Shown piece after piece: positions 1-11,491 of a stretch of 64,000 nt of DNA; the stretch's first letter is position 1, and the number at the start of each line of letters is the position of its first letter. The notes under the pieces are model-generated. The model saw only the letters and a list, made by a program, of their open reading frames with translations. It did no database searches and was not told the origin of the DNA. The position numbers and the translations under genes were made by a program. The DNA is from Ambrosia x helenae (taxonomy: Eukaryota > Streptophyta > Magnoliopsida > Asterales > Asteraceae), in the NCBI GenBank assembly GCA_030844895.1, contig JAUTDX010000026.1:186001-250000 (forward strand), in the 5' to 3' direction.

Positions 1-1517
1 TCTCTATGTAAGTAAGCATATGTGTAACACCCCAACCGATGGCGGAAACATCGGGATGTCACGTATTGATGATTGTTCAGTAGCTCATGGTGAATAATAA
101 ATTTCATTAAGTGATTTAAATAAATTACATACAATTGTTCTACAAGAATTCGTACATCAAATTGAATAAAACTATGCACATATCTTCAAGCAATTCTTCA
201 AGCAAGTAGAACCTGAAACATGTTAAGTTGAAAATATTTTGGGTCAACAAAAGTTGGTGAGAATACATAGGTTTTTGAGAAATGATAGATAACAATAGTT
301 TGTACAACATTCAAAGTTGTATGATGATAGAGTATGATACCGACATGTAGCAATGCGTCTTTGTACAACCAAACCTTGTGTCGACTGATGACTAACTCGC
401 AAGTTAGTTAAATGTTATTACTGTTATCGATCATCCCTGAGTCTATGCGGGGGATGGGTTTGTCAGACCTATAGCGCTATAATCTAAACAGGCGGCTTGA
501 TCAATGTTAATGATTGTACTGTGTCTTTTTGTTACAGTCAAATGATAGAATGATGTTGTAATTGAATCACAAGTAAATATGAGTAAATGATAGTATAAAA
601 TATTTGAACATGTTTCACCCCAAAAATAGTGAAAATAAAGTAAAAGGGGCTATGTAAACTCACCTTAACAAAATGTTATCTCTTGAAATTAGTGTGTTGC
701 CCAAATGTGTCAAGTATCCCCCTATAATAAGGTAATAAACATGTCTAAGTCTATCTAGTCTACAAATGTATACGTTCTAGGGCATCGAATTTGGGGATAA
801 ATGCTTGTTTAATTAATATTAAAAATATTCGACAATTGGGAGAAATTTAGTAAATTAATGCCTAAAATCTTTTTATGAAATCTAAATTTAGGATGGTCAC
901 AATAATGTGTTTAAAGTATAAAAATAATTTTTTTATAAAATTATTTTCTTTAAAATAGATTTTTAAATCTATTTATTACAATTTGCCAAAATTAAATTTT
1001 AATATTTAAGAATACTAAAATTAAAGAATTATTATTTCAAAAATTATATTTCTGTTCTAAATATTCAGAAATAAATTGTATAAAATTTTGGTGCAAAAAT
1101 ATCAAAAATTGAATTTATAATGATTTAATTATGATTAAAACTAACAAAAATTGATTTAAAATATAAAATAAATGATTTTTCAGAATTAAAAATCATTTCA
1201 GTAAAGTTTATCATTGTACAAACTTAGGATAATTTTTGTGGAAATTTATAAAATTGTTTTGATATTTTAATGGATTTTTACAAATATAATAGCATAAAAT
1301 TGATTTAATTATTATAAATATTAAATAAATGAATTTTTGAAAACTAAAAATTGTAGGTGAAGCATTTATATCAGATTAACTAAAAGTAATTTTTTTAGAA
1401 TTTATAAAATGATTTTGATAATTAAAAACGAATTTATAAAATTAAATGTATTATATAAAAGTATTTGTTTTGTTTAAAAGGATAAATGGAAAAAAAAAAG
1501 GACAAAAGGACGCCATG

Positions 1518-1575
1518 CCGGGACTCGAACCCGGGTGGCTCGTGTACAAGGCACCAGACACAACCATCTGGTCCA
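1518..1575 (-). other. tRNA-like module (A box, B box, T-arm) inside the LTR
   Basis: On the minus strand an A-box-like TGGACCAGATGG (1564-1575) is followed 32 nt later by a B box GGTTCGAGTCC (1521-1531). The B box sits in an intact T-arm with a 5-bp CCGGG/CCCGG stem. Spacing fits an internal RNA polymerase III promoter. The second LTR has the same module at about 6176-6233, with one A-box change. I could not fold a full cloverleaf or name an anticodon, so this is called tRNA-derived sequence and not a tRNA gene. Confidence 0.5.
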
Positions 1576-2098
1576 AGCCAATGGTTGTGTTTGGTTATTG
1601 TTAATTTAAAATAAATAGCCAAATGCACAGACGTTTCTTCCCCAAAATTAACTTCGAGCCCTAACAAATTCAATTGATCAATCCACACAGTATTAACCCG
1701 ATCAATCATGGGGTTAATGTTTTGTGTAGGCCGATCAACAAATCCCACAAACAACATTAGACTTACAGTGTTTAATTGTACACGAACGGTAAGTCAACCC
1801 TCGATGTCAAAATACGAACAAAAACCGTTGAACAGAGAATTTTCAGAGAAATTGGAGATAGAGAAGAGATGTTCGGCGATGTTAGAATGTTGTTTGATGT
1901 TCAATTTATAGTGCAAATGTCTAGATTGCAAAATTGGAAGGTTTGACTTGATTTGAATGGTTCACGCGTATAACGAGCAATATGGTCAATCAGTTTGTAA
2001 TTGTACATGTAATTGATAAGGATTAGGCCGGTAATCACGTAATCTTCCTATCTTGGATCAATCACGCGTGGATTTGAGGTGATTAAGGAAGGTCATTG

Positions 2099-2129
2099 AT
2101 CTCAGTTGACTTCCAAAGTCAACTGAGAT
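2099..2129. repeat. Perfect 14-bp-stem hairpin in the LTR
   Basis: The arms ATCTCAGTTGACTT and AAGTCAACTGAGAT are exact inverted complements separated by CCA. Each arm contains a TTGAC core, the W-box motif recognised by WRKY factors. The hairpin is preserved in the other LTR (about 6757-6787). A regulatory role is inference. Confidence 0.6.
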
Positions 2130-2185
2130 GAATCCTGGAATGTGTTATAGTAATTATATGTTGGGTTTAAAACAGAAAGTGGGTA

Positions 2186-2267
2186 TAGACCAGGTGGTTT
2201 GGTGTGTGTGGTGTTTGTTGGTTTGACTCGGGTTCGAAACCCGTCTGAAACAAAACCCTTTTTTTTT
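2186..2267 (+). other. Second tRNA-like module with T-run, in the same LTR
   Basis: On the plus strand TAGACCAGGTGG (2186-2197) resembles an A box. GGTTCGAAACC (2231-2241) matches a B box within a 4-bp CGGG/CCCG T-arm. A run of nine T (2259-2267) follows, as in a polymerase III terminator. The A box shares a GACCAGRTGGTT core with the minus-strand module, so the two may be divergently oriented relatives. The same arrangement recurs in the right LTR near 6844-6925. Confidence 0.45.
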
Positions 2268-2952
2268 AAAACAGGTGGGCCGGATCTCGTGGTCTTGGGC
2301 TTGGTGGGCCGAAATTCTGTATTGGGTCGTGTACTTAGGCTTCAAAAATAAAGTTTGGGCTGCAATTTAATGTTATTACTATTATTATTATTATAACTTT
2401 TATATATATATATATATGTATATCACCAAAAATAAAACTTTTCGTAACGTACAATTATTTAAGGCGAAATGTTACAGTCTCCCCTACTTTTAGGAACTTC
2501 GTCCCGAAGTTAAAGGAAGACACCAGATATACGATTGGTCATCTACTAAGAACCTTGATAAAATTTCACACTACCTTAACGTACCTGTAAACTCATGATT
2601 ACGTTCCGGACCGTAATTATCAATTTACCTTACATTAGGGTTTTGCGTCCTTTTATGACTTTACCGATTGTTGAGCAGGTCTGATAGTCCCCGCCAGTCG
2701 TTGAGCAGGTGGTAGGGCCTCTCCCGACTGTTGGAAAGACATGATGACCTCTACCAATCGTTAAGCTGGTTGTTTGGTAGTTAACTAATTGTTGTACAAG
2801 TACACACGTATGATTATAGATATAGCAATTTGTTCACATTCAAACAAGCATGCACACAAATGTTATGATAATACTTGGATTTATTATTTGAATCAAAAAG
2901 TGTTGATACATAGAATTAAAAGCAAACAACATTCAAATGGTGGGATCTGCTG

Positions 2953-4160
2953 TTAAGTAGCTGGAGGGTCTTGATCTCGGTTTAGTTTAGGGCATCGGTT
3001 ACGGTAGTGATTTGGGTCTCCACATTCATAGCATTGACCATAGTTGTATTGATTAAGGTTAGCAGCTTGAGCAGGGTTGGTAGGTTGGTTGGCATTTGGA
3101 TTTGGGGTCTCACGACACGTGTTGACCAGATGGCCATACCTTCCACAATTGGTGCACAAGCGACATGCTGAAGCAGTGGGATGATGTCGGTTGCAGGTAT
3201 TACATAATGGGTGGTTTCCTGTATAAGTTTTCTTGTTAGAAGCTTGTGTAGTGAGGTTTGCATCAAGATCCCTGGTCTTACGTTTCTGGTTCTTAGTGGT
3301 TACCGCGGCTACAATACTTGTTTTATTGCCTTTCCGAACTAAGGTCCCGTTCTTTACGTGATTATCAGTTAAGGTAGCTGCTAAACGTTTGGCTTCCTCC
3401 AAGGTGGCAGGATTCCTTCCCCACACCGTGTCCTGGATTTGCATGGGCAGACCACCGATGTACTTCTCGATGGCTACTGGCAGGGGAGTGACTTTGTGGG
3501 GTAACAATAAGCTAAGCTCGTGAAAGCGGGTATTGTAGGCAAGGTTTTCCCACTATCCTGAGCAAGGGTGTGGAACTCGTCTTCTAATTTCTTGATCTCG
3601 TTACGTGGGCAAAATTCATCTTTCATTATCTCCTTGACTTGATCCCACGTCATAGTAAGTGCAACTTCAGCTCCTCGGGTACGTTTTTCCTCATTCCACC
3701 AAGTGAGTGCTCGTTTGTAAAGAACGCTCATAGCATAACAGACCTTAAAGTTATCGGGACACTCACTGTTGATGAAGGTATTTTCAATACCCTCAAACCA
3801 TTGTAGGAGTCCTGAAGCTCCTTCTTCTCCACTGAATTTTGGGGGATTGCAAGAATTAAAGTGCTTAAGGGTACAGGCTGGAAGTCCATTCCCGTTGTGG
3901 TGTCCATTTCCATTTCCATTCCCGTTGCCGTTGCCGTTCCCATTGTCGTTCAACTGGATGACTTGAGCTAGTAAGTTGGGAACCAGAGTTGCGATTTGCT
4001 GCGCCATTTGTTGAGAAATGATTGCAGCCAGTTGGGCATCGACACCATTGTTGTTGTTGTTGTTGTTGTGATGGTTAGTATCGTGGTTGTGGTTGTGATT
4101 GTTACTTCCTTCATCATGATTTTCACCACTGTTAAGACGAGCACTGCGACGTGGAGGCAT
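2953..4160 (-). pseudogene. gag (capsid and nucleocapsid) of the gypsy element, frameshifted
   Basis: The reading frame opens at 4160 with a basic start (MPPRRSARL), followed by Asn/His-rich and Gly-Asn repeats and then a retrotransposon gag capsid region. Near 3565, around a GGGAAAAC stretch, the capsid homology moves to the -1 frame and continues to 2953. The C-terminal part has two zinc knuckles, CTNCGRYGHLVNTC and CYECGDPNHYRNRC, both fitting C-X2-C-X4-H-X4-C. Gag would package element RNA in cytoplasmic particles. The shift is probably a one-base indel because the first frame terminates about 30 codons later. No pol frame follows, and after the knuckles there are only about 460 bp to the purine tract. 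Confidence 0.85.
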
Positions 4161-4666
4161 GATCTGTAAGAGACACAGTGAAATGAGTGAGATTATATAA
4201 GGAATGTAATCATTTATTCATTAAAACGAATAAACGAAAACGTTGACTTATCAAAGATTCTAAATTCTAATAACATATGAAGACGTGCTTTAGCCTATAA
4301 GTGAACACTCATCCCGAGAATTCCCAGTAGGCATCCGGGTCCCTCGTCTGATTGGGATATATGCGCAATGCCAGCCTAGACAGAAGACTCAGAATACAGG
4401 CGTTCACCCTTCCAGATTGCACGTGTTCGTTATTAAAATCTAGAACTTCGATGAGATCTCAAGGTGGTTCAGGTTAAACCTGAGGATTTTGCCTTATTAG
4501 TCTAAGAGTGAATCCAGTGATGTAGAGCGTCTTCTTGTAAGGATGAAAGTAGGGATAAGAAGTAGGAGGGAGATAGAGAATAGCAAGTAAAAGAAGCAAG
4601 TACTGGTTAAATCCTATGGTTATAGACTAGATTATTTTTCTAATAACCTAATTCCCTATAACCATG
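4161..4666 (-). other. Untranslated leader of the gypsy element
   Basis: The 0.5 kb between the primer site and the gag start holds no open frame of note. It would be the 5' untranslated leader of the genomic RNA, where packaging signals are expected. I see no distinct motif. Confidence 0.5.
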
Positions 4667-4678
4667 GCTCTGATACCA
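4667..4678 (-). other. Primer-binding site, initiator Met tRNA
   Basis: The minus strand reads TGGTATCAGAGC, the standard plant primer site complementary to the 3' end of initiator Met tRNA. It begins three bases inside the right LTR boundary and fixes the element's orientation as minus. Confidence 0.9.
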
Positions 4679-4681
4679 ATC

Positions 4682-7138
4682 TGTAACACCCCAACCGATG
4701 GCGGAAACATCGGGATGTCACGTATTGATGATTGTTTAGTAGCTCATGGTGAATAATAAATTTCATTAATTGATTTAAATAAATTACATACAATTGTTCT
4801 ACAAGAATTCGTACATCAAATTGAATAAAACTATGCACATATCTTCAAGCAATTCTTCAAGCAAGTAGAACCTGAAACATGTTAAGTTGAAAATATTTTG
4901 GGTCAACAAAAGTTGGTGAGAATACATAGGTTTTTGAGAAATGATAGATAACAATAGTTTGTACAACATTCAAAGTTGTATGATGATAGAGTATGATACC
5001 GACATGTAGCAATGCGTCTTTGTACAACCAAACCTTGTGTCGACTGATGACTAACTCGCAAGTTAGTTAAATGTTATTACTGTTATCGATCATCCCTGAG
5101 TCTATGCGGGGGATGGGTTTGTCAGACCTATAGCGCTATAATCTAAACAGGCGGCTTGATCAATGTTAATGATTGTACTGTGTCTTTTTGTTATAGTCAA
5201 ATGATAGAATGATGTTGTAATTGAATCACAAGTAAATATGAGTAAATGATAGTATAAAATATTTGAACATGTTTCACCCCAAAAATAGTGAAAATAAAGT
5301 AAAAGGGGCTATGTAAACTCACCTTAACAAAATGTTATCTCTTGAAATTAGTGTGTTGCCCAAATGTGTCAAGTATCCCCCTATAATAAGGTAATAAACA
5401 TGTCTAAGTCTATCTAGTCTACAAATGTATACGTTCTAGGGCATCGAATTTGGGGATAAATGCTTGTTTAATTAATATTAAAAATATTCGACAATTGGGA
5501 GAAATTTAGTAAATTAATGCCTAAAATCTTTTTATGAAATCTAAATTTAGGATGGTCACAATAATGTGTTTAAAGTATAAAAATAATTTTTTTATAAAAT
5601 TATTTCTTTAAAATAGATTTTTAAATCTATTTATTACAATTTGCCAAAATTAAATTTTAATATTTAAAAATACTAAAATTAAAGAATTATTATTTCAAAA
5701 ATTATATTTCTGTTCTAAATATTCAGAAATAAATTGTATAAAATTTTGGTGCAAAAATATCTAATATTGAATTTATAATGATTTAATTATGATTAAAACT
5801 AACAAAAATTGATTTAAAATATAAAATAAATGATTTTTCAGAATTAAAAATCATTTCAGTAAAGTTTATCATTGTACAAACTTAGGATAATTTTTGTGGA
5901 AATTTATAAAATTGTTTTGATATTTTAATGGATTTTTACAAATATAATAGCATAAAATTGATTTAATTATTATAAATATTAAATAAATGAATTTTTGAAA
6001 ACTAAAAATTGTAGGTGAAGCATTTATATCAGATTAACTAAAAGTAATTTTTTTAGAATTTATAAAATGATTTTGATAATTAAAAACGAATTTATAAAAT
6101 TAAATGTATTATATAAAAGTATTTGTTTTGTTTAAAAGGATAAATGGAAAAAAAAAAGGACAAAAGGACGCCATGCCGGGACTCGAACCCGGGTGGCTCG
6201 TGTACAAGGCACCAGACACAACCATTTGGTCCAAGCCAGTGGTTGTGTTTGGTTATTGTTAATTTAAAATAAATAGCCAAATGCACAGACGTTTCTTCCC
6301 CAAAATTAACTTCGAGCCCTAACAAATTCAATTGATCAATCCACACAGTATTAACCCGATCAATCATGGGGTTAATGTTTTGTGTAGGCCGATCAACAAA
6401 TCCCACAAACAACATTAGACTTACAGTGTTTAATTGTACACGAACGGTAAGTCAACCCTCGATGTCAAAATACGAACAAAAACCGTTGAACAGAGAATTT
6501 TCAGAGAAATTGGAGATAGAGAAGAGATGTTCGGCGATGTTAGAATGTTGTTTGATGTTCAATTTATAGTGCAAATGTCTAGATTGCAAAATTGGAAGGT
6601 TTGACTTGATTTGAATGGTTCACGCGTATAACGAGCAATATGGTCAATCAGTTTGTAATTGTACATGTAATTGATAAGGATTAGGCCGGTAATCACGTAA
6701 TCTTCCTATCTTGGATCAATCACGCGTGGATTTGAGGTGATTAAGGAAGGTCATTGATCTCAGTTGACTTCCAAAGTCAACTGAGATGAATCCTGGAATG
6801 TGTTATAGTAATTATATGTTGGGTTTAAAACAGAAAGTGGGTATAGACCAGGTGGTTTGGTGTGTGTGGTGTTTGTTGGTTTGACTCGGGTTCGAAACCC
6901 GTCTGAAACAAAACCCTTTTTTTTTAAAACAGGTGGGCCGGATCTCGTGGTCTTGGGCTTGGTGGGCCGAAATTCTGTATTGGGCCGTGTACTTAGGCTT
7001 CAAAAATAAAGTTTGGGCTGCAATTTAATGTTATTACTATTATTATTATTATAACTTTTATATATATATATATATATATGTATATCACCAAAAATAAAAC
7101 TTTTCGTAACGTACAATTATTTAAGGTGAAATGTTACA
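4682..7138 (-). repeat. 5' LTR of the gag-only gypsy element
   Basis: Copy of the left LTR (2,457 bp) with the same tRNA-like modules and hairpin. It serves as the 5' LTR because the primer site lies just inside it. Differences from the left copy are scattered single bases, a one-base deletion in an AT run and a longer TA microsatellite at about 7061-7078. Confidence 0.9.
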
Positions 7139-7300
7139 ATATGCTTTCCAGTGAGTGCTATATCATCTTTGTTGTCTATAAACAAATTCACTCAAGATTT
7201 GATTGTTAAAGTCGTTATCTCCTTCAACGCAAGTCACACGTATAATCATTTATATCTTACCTTTCTTTACCATTGCTTAACCATGATCAAAAACTGTTAG
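7139..7300. other. Ancestral flank between the gypsy and copia insertions
   Basis: This 160-bp segment is non-transposon sequence. Its beginning matches 29424-29570 (shared blocks around TGCTTTCCAGTGAG and CACACGTATAA). It therefore represents the distal 3' flank of the ancestral GLP unit. No gene is seen. Confidence 0.7.
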
Positions 7301-7986
7301 TGTTACAAAATATGGATAACACTAAGAACTTCAAAGAAACCTTTATTAAAGAAAGACTTTGAACCAAACTTCAAGAACCAGACAAACACCTACAGATCTA
7401 ACTATTACAATCAAGATCTGAACAAGTCACAAACAGCTTTACCACCTCTATCGACCTACTGATCATAAAGATACAAGATCTAACACAGATACAAGACGTA
7501 TCTAATTACACAACCATAACCTTATGATCTAGATGAAGATGAATGCTAATAATACAGAGACTTATTACAAACCCTAATAATAGAAAAGAGAATGACTGAT
7601 TAAAGAATCTAATGAAAGAGAAGATGAGCTTTTATACTGCTCATGGAAGGTTCTACAAACAAACACAATATCTTGTGATCTCAGCCGTTGGATGAAATGT
7701 TTGACACGGATCGAAATCTGAACGGCTGAGAATAAATCTTCAGTTTATAATAACTGAACTGGGCCACCAGGCCAACTGCCTTCTATCTGGGCTTCTCAGT
7801 TACAAGGCTCCTCTGCTACTGGGCCGCTACATCTACTACTGGACCCCATCTCACGAACATCTCACAACCCAAATCCAATATCATGAATATGCACAAACAC
7901 AAACAAAACCAAGACATATGAATTAGAAAATGATATTATGAAAGATACAAATTGGACAAGTAATTACCTTTTAAATTTTTAATACA
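7301..7986 (-). repeat. 3' LTR of the copia element
   Basis: 686-bp direct repeat of 13121-13803, beginning TGTTACAAAA. A purine-rich tract (complement of 7987-7999) lies directly inside it. The left border carries the GTTAG target copy. Confidence 0.9.
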
Positions 7987-7991
7987 CCCTC

Positions 7992-9827
7992 TCAATTTGT
8001 ATCTTGAAATGGGTCAAACATAGAAATCTGCCTGCACATTTCATCATGCTTGTTTGGGAATAACCCTTTAGTCAAAATATCAGCCCTTTGACTACTTGAA
8101 GCAATACTGAGAGTTTTCACCACACCTTTGGTAATTTGATCTATTAGAAAATACAAATCCAATTCAAAATGTTTAGTTTTCTCATGGAAAACTGGATTAG
8201 CTGCTATTGATAAAGCAGCTGTATTGTCACAATGCAAAGGGACAGGAGTAGATATTTTAATTCCTAGTTCTCCTAACATATTGATCAACCACATGAGTTC
8301 ACATGTAGTTGCACATAGTGCCCTAATCTCAGCCTCAGCTGAAGACCTGGATATAGTAGATTGCTTTTTGCTTTTGCATGAAACGAAAGAGTTTCCAAGG
8401 AAAACACAAAAGCCTGTCACCGATTTCCTAGTGTCTAGACATTTTGCCCAGTCTGAGTCAGAATAGGCAACTAAATCAATATGAGAACCTTTAGAAAATA
8501 ATATTCCTTTACCAGGTGATTTTTTCAAATACCTCAACAACCTCATAGCAATTTTCAAGTGACCACTCAAAGGTTTATGCATATACTGCCTTAAAAAATG
8601 TACAGCATATGATATGTCTGGTCTATTATGGGCTAAATAAATTAATTTCCCTACCAATTTTTGATAACTAGTTACATTGGTAAGTTCTTTACAGTTTTGT
8701 TTGCACAAAGCTGTAATAGCATGATTTTGTTCAATAGGTGTATTAACAGGTTTTGAACCTGTTAATTCAAATTCAGCAAGAAGTTCCAAACAATATTTCC
8801 TTTGAGACAAACAAATACCATTGTCTGTTTTAATCACTTCAATACCTAAGAAATATTTTAAATCCCCTAAGTCTTTGATCAAAAATTTTGATCTAAGACT
8901 TTCCTTTATTTTAGATATTTCATCATGACTATTACCAGTTATCACTATATCATCCACATACACAAGCAAGAAAATAGTTAATGACTCAGAAGTTTTGTAA
9001 AACAAAGAAAAGTCACATTTACTTTGTTTAAACCCTAGTTTAACCAAAACAGTCACTAATCTAGCATTCCACATTCGTGGAGCTTGTTTAAGACCATATA
9101 ATGACCTTTTAAGTTTACACACTCTGTTTTTAGACTGAGAATAATAGCCATCACGAAGTGACATATATACATCTTCATTAAGACTACCATATAGAAATGC
9201 ATTGTTCACATCCAATTGGTAAAGATTCCAATTGTTATGAACAACAATAGAGATTATACATCTTACTGTTACTAGTTTAACCACAAGGGAGAATGTTTCC
9301 TCAAAATCTATCTCTTGTTTTTGGCTAAAACCTTTGGCAACAAGCCTAGCTTTGTATCTCTCTATCTCTCCAGTGGATTTATATTTAATTCTATAAATCC
9401 ACTTGCACCCTATAACACTTTTACCCTTAGGAAGATCAACAAGATCCCAAATATCATTCCTATGAAGGGCCTCTATTTCCTCATTCATTGCTGCTACCCA
9501 GTTTGGATCACTAGCAACTTCATTGAATGTGGCAGGTTCATGCCCTTTATTTAAAAAAGACAAAAAACACCTAGAACTACTAGGTAAATGAGCATAATTC
9601 ACAACTCTTTCAATGCCATACTTAACCTTATTATCTAAGACATAGTCCTTTAAGTTTCTAGGTAGAACTAACTCCCTAGCTGACCTTCTTGAGGTAGTTT
9701 GACCTACATTCTGATCATCTAAATTTTCCTCAGAATGGGTAATGTTTATGTTGTCATTTTCAGATAAGTCACACTCAGCCCTATCAGTCCTAGAAGACTT
9801 AGGGCTGGGCTGCTGTAACTCAGCCAA
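7992..9827 (-). CDS. Copia reverse transcriptase and RNase H (partial polyprotein frame)
   Basis: An uninterrupted frame of 611 codons gives the C-terminal half of a copia Pol. Reverse transcriptase spans roughly residues 125-370: LDVNNAFLYG (about 205-214, first catalytic Asp region), SLYGLKQAPR (242-251) and the active-site YVDD at 290-293. RNase H follows from about residue 450, with AYSDSDWA and SRSSAEAE motifs. The product would copy element RNA into DNA inside virus-like particles. The N-terminal 100 residues are the variable linker after integrase. The frame has no start of its own in biology, being joined upstream to integrase in an intact element. Integrity over 1.8 kb suggests modest age, but upstream breaks make expression as a polyprotein unlikely. 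Confidence 0.9.
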   Translation of the reverse strand: MAELQQPSPKSSRTDRAECDLSENDNINITHSEENLDDQNVGQTTSRRSARELVLPRNLKDYVLDNKVKYGIERVVNYAHLPSSSRCFLSFLNKGHEPATFNEVASDPNWVAAMNEEIEALHRNDIWDLVDLPKGKSVIGCKWIYRIKYKSTGEIERYKARLVAKGFSQKQEIDFEETFSLVVKLVTVRCIISIVVHNNWNLYQLDVNNAFLYGSLNEDVYMSLRDGYYSQSKNRVCKLKRSLYGLKQAPRMWNARLVTVLVKLGFKQSKCDFSLFYKTSESLTIFLLVYVDDIVITGNSHDEISKIKESLRSKFLIKDLGDLKYFLGIEVIKTDNGICLSQRKYCLELLAEFELTGSKPVNTPIEQNHAITALCKQNCKELTNVTSYQKLVGKLIYLAHNRPDISYAVHFLRQYMHKPLSGHLKIAMRLLRYLKKSPGKGILFSKGSHIDLVAYSDSDWAKCLDTRKSVTGFCVFLGNSFVSCKSKKQSTISRSSAEAEIRALCATTCELMWLINMLGELGIKISTPVPLHCDNTAALSIAANPVFHEKTKHFELDLYFLIDQITKGVVKTLSIASSSQRADILTKGLFPNKHDEMCRQISMFDPFQDTN

Positions 9828-10042
9828 GCCATCTATCCCTAAGCTTTTGGATGCTGATTGCTGAGACCTGTGTGTCTTTGAATCAATATCTTTTGTTCCC
9901 TTTCTATCATCATTGGGAAGTTGAGGTTGTTGTTGTTCATAGTTGTCAAAAAAAATTAAGATGTGTTACCTCAGGTTGCAAAACATCATTTACAGACTCG
10001 AAAATCTGATTTTCTTTAAATGGAAAAATGCTTCAAAAAACT

Positions 10043-11491
10043 TTACATTCCTAGAGAAAAAAAACTGTTTTTGTTTTCAAGACCAAACCGTTTATACCCC
10101 TTTTTCTCAGTTGAATAGCCAATTAGAACACATTTTTCTGCTCTACTAGCTAATTTGTCAGATTCATTTAAATTTGTACTAAAGCGTAAACAACCAAACA
10201 ACCTCAATTGATCAAGAAAGGGTTTAAATCTACATACTACCTCATATGGAGTCTTCCCACCTAGAACTGAGGATGGAGTCCTATTAATAAGATAAGCAGC
10301 AGTCAACACACATTCTGACCAAAACCTTACGGGAACATTACTTTGAAATAACAGAGCCCTTGCTACATTTAATAGATGCCTATGTTTTCTTTCAACAACC
10401 CTATTCTGTTGGGGTGTATAGGTACATGTAATTTGATGAAGAATTCCTTTATCCTTAAAAAAATTATTTACTTGATGATTGACAAACTCAGAACCATTAT
10501 CACTTCTAAAAATTTTAACTTTGGTTTTAAATTGAGTTTCAATTATAGCCACAAAATCTAGTAAATTTTGAAATACTTCTTGTTTATTCTTCATCATACA
10601 TACCCATACTGCCCTAGAAAAATCATCTACAATTGTAAGGAAGTACTTAAAGCTTTTCCTACTAGCAACTCTATATGGTCCCCATACATCTAAGTGAACT
10701 AAGTCACCTATGGCTTTTGACTTATATTCACTTAAGGGAAAAGGTTCCCTATGCTGCTTAGCCTTTTGGTATATTTCACAAGGGGTGTTAGAATCAAGAT
10801 TTCCTAGATTTAGTTTTTGTTTAAACATGTTTAAAGCATTATTAGATGGGTGACCTAACCTATCATGCTATAGATTAAACATAACAAAACTATTGTAACA
10901 CACCTTGCTAGAAATCACAGAGTTACCACAGTAGTATAAACCATCCACTTGACTACCAGTCACCAGGTTTTTCTTGGTGATTAAGTCCTGGATGTAACAA
11001 CTATGCTCATCAAAACCAACAAATAACTTGTTATCCTTAGCTAGTTTATGTACAGAAATTAAGTTGACATTATATTCTGGGATAACAAAGACATCTTTTA
11101 AAACCACCTTTTCAGCTAATTTGATGTTACCTATTTTAGTTAGTAAGGCATCAGTGCCATTAGGATGTTTAACCCTTATATTTAAATCAGTAACATTAAA
11201 ACAATCTGTAACGTTTTCATCATCTTTAACCATATGTTGATTTGCCCCAGAATCTGTTATCCAACCCATAAAACCCTTCTTGTTAAATTCACTTACAAAA
11301 CAAAAAGCTGGTTTAAACATAACACTAGCACAATAAGGACCTATCACATTACCTGCAACATTGCAGCTTGTTTGACTGTCACTCTTATCTCCTATTAAAC
11401 TCAATAATCTGGTAATCTGTTCAGGAGTGAAACCCTTAATGACATTATCAGTATTATCAGAAACACTGTTATTAGCAACTACCTTCTTTCC
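10043..11491 (-). pseudogene. Copia protease and integrase region with in-frame stop
   Basis: From about 11490 down, one frame encodes the aspartic protease (ITDSGANQHM, catalytic DSG) and the start of the integrase zinc domain. It stops at about 10870, where a TAG replaces the Trp expected before HDRLGHPS. The frame then continues from 10828 with the integrase core. That core shows LDVWGP and DDFSR around the first catalytic Asp, RSDNGSEF around the second, and QQNRVVERKHR with the catalytic Glu. Homology in this frame fades near 10043, followed by a poorly readable linker to 9827. Integrase would insert element cDNA into the genome. The stop predates the tandem duplication because the copy at 15911 carries it too. 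Confidence 0.88.

Larger units (their letters stand above)
23..2476 (-). repeat. 3' LTR of the gag-only gypsy element
   Basis: Direct repeat of 2,454 bp ending in TGTAAC/GTTACA inverted termini, matching 4682-7138 almost base for base. It contains a very AT-rich core (about 840-1500), two tRNA-like modules (near 1518-1575 and 2186-2243), a perfect 14-bp-stem hairpin (2099-2129), and a TA microsatellite near 2401-2420. The small reading frames inside it are AT-rich shadows with no recognisable protein. Confidence 0.9.
23..7138 (-). mobile_element. Non-autonomous Ty3/gypsy-type LTR retrotransposon carrying only gag
   Basis: Two near-identical direct repeats (23-2476 and 4682-7138), each starting TGTAAC and ending GTTACA, flank a 2.2-kb internal region. 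The 5-bp sequence ATATG sits immediately outside both ends (18-22 and 7139-7143), which is the expected target-site duplication. Orientation is minus: the initiator-Met primer site abuts the right LTR, and a purine-rich tract abuts the left LTR (complement of about 2477-2492). The only coding content is a gag with zinc knuckles. I see no protease, reverse transcriptase or integrase, so the element resembles the gag-only (TR-GAG-like) class and would need proteins from a relative. By eye the LTRs differ at about ten substitutions plus small indels over 2.45 kb, which implies a recent insertion. Confidence 0.9.

Noticed and set aside
1513..1580. Functional tRNA gene
   Set aside because: A and B boxes and a T-arm are present, but I could not form a full cloverleaf or find a clear anticodon, and the sequence lies within a mobile LTR.
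3555..3575. Programmed -1 frameshift in the gypsy gag
   Set aside because: The GGGAAAAC stretch does not give an in-frame X-XXY-YYZ heptamer and the shift falls in the middle of the capsid domain; a simple indel is the better reading.
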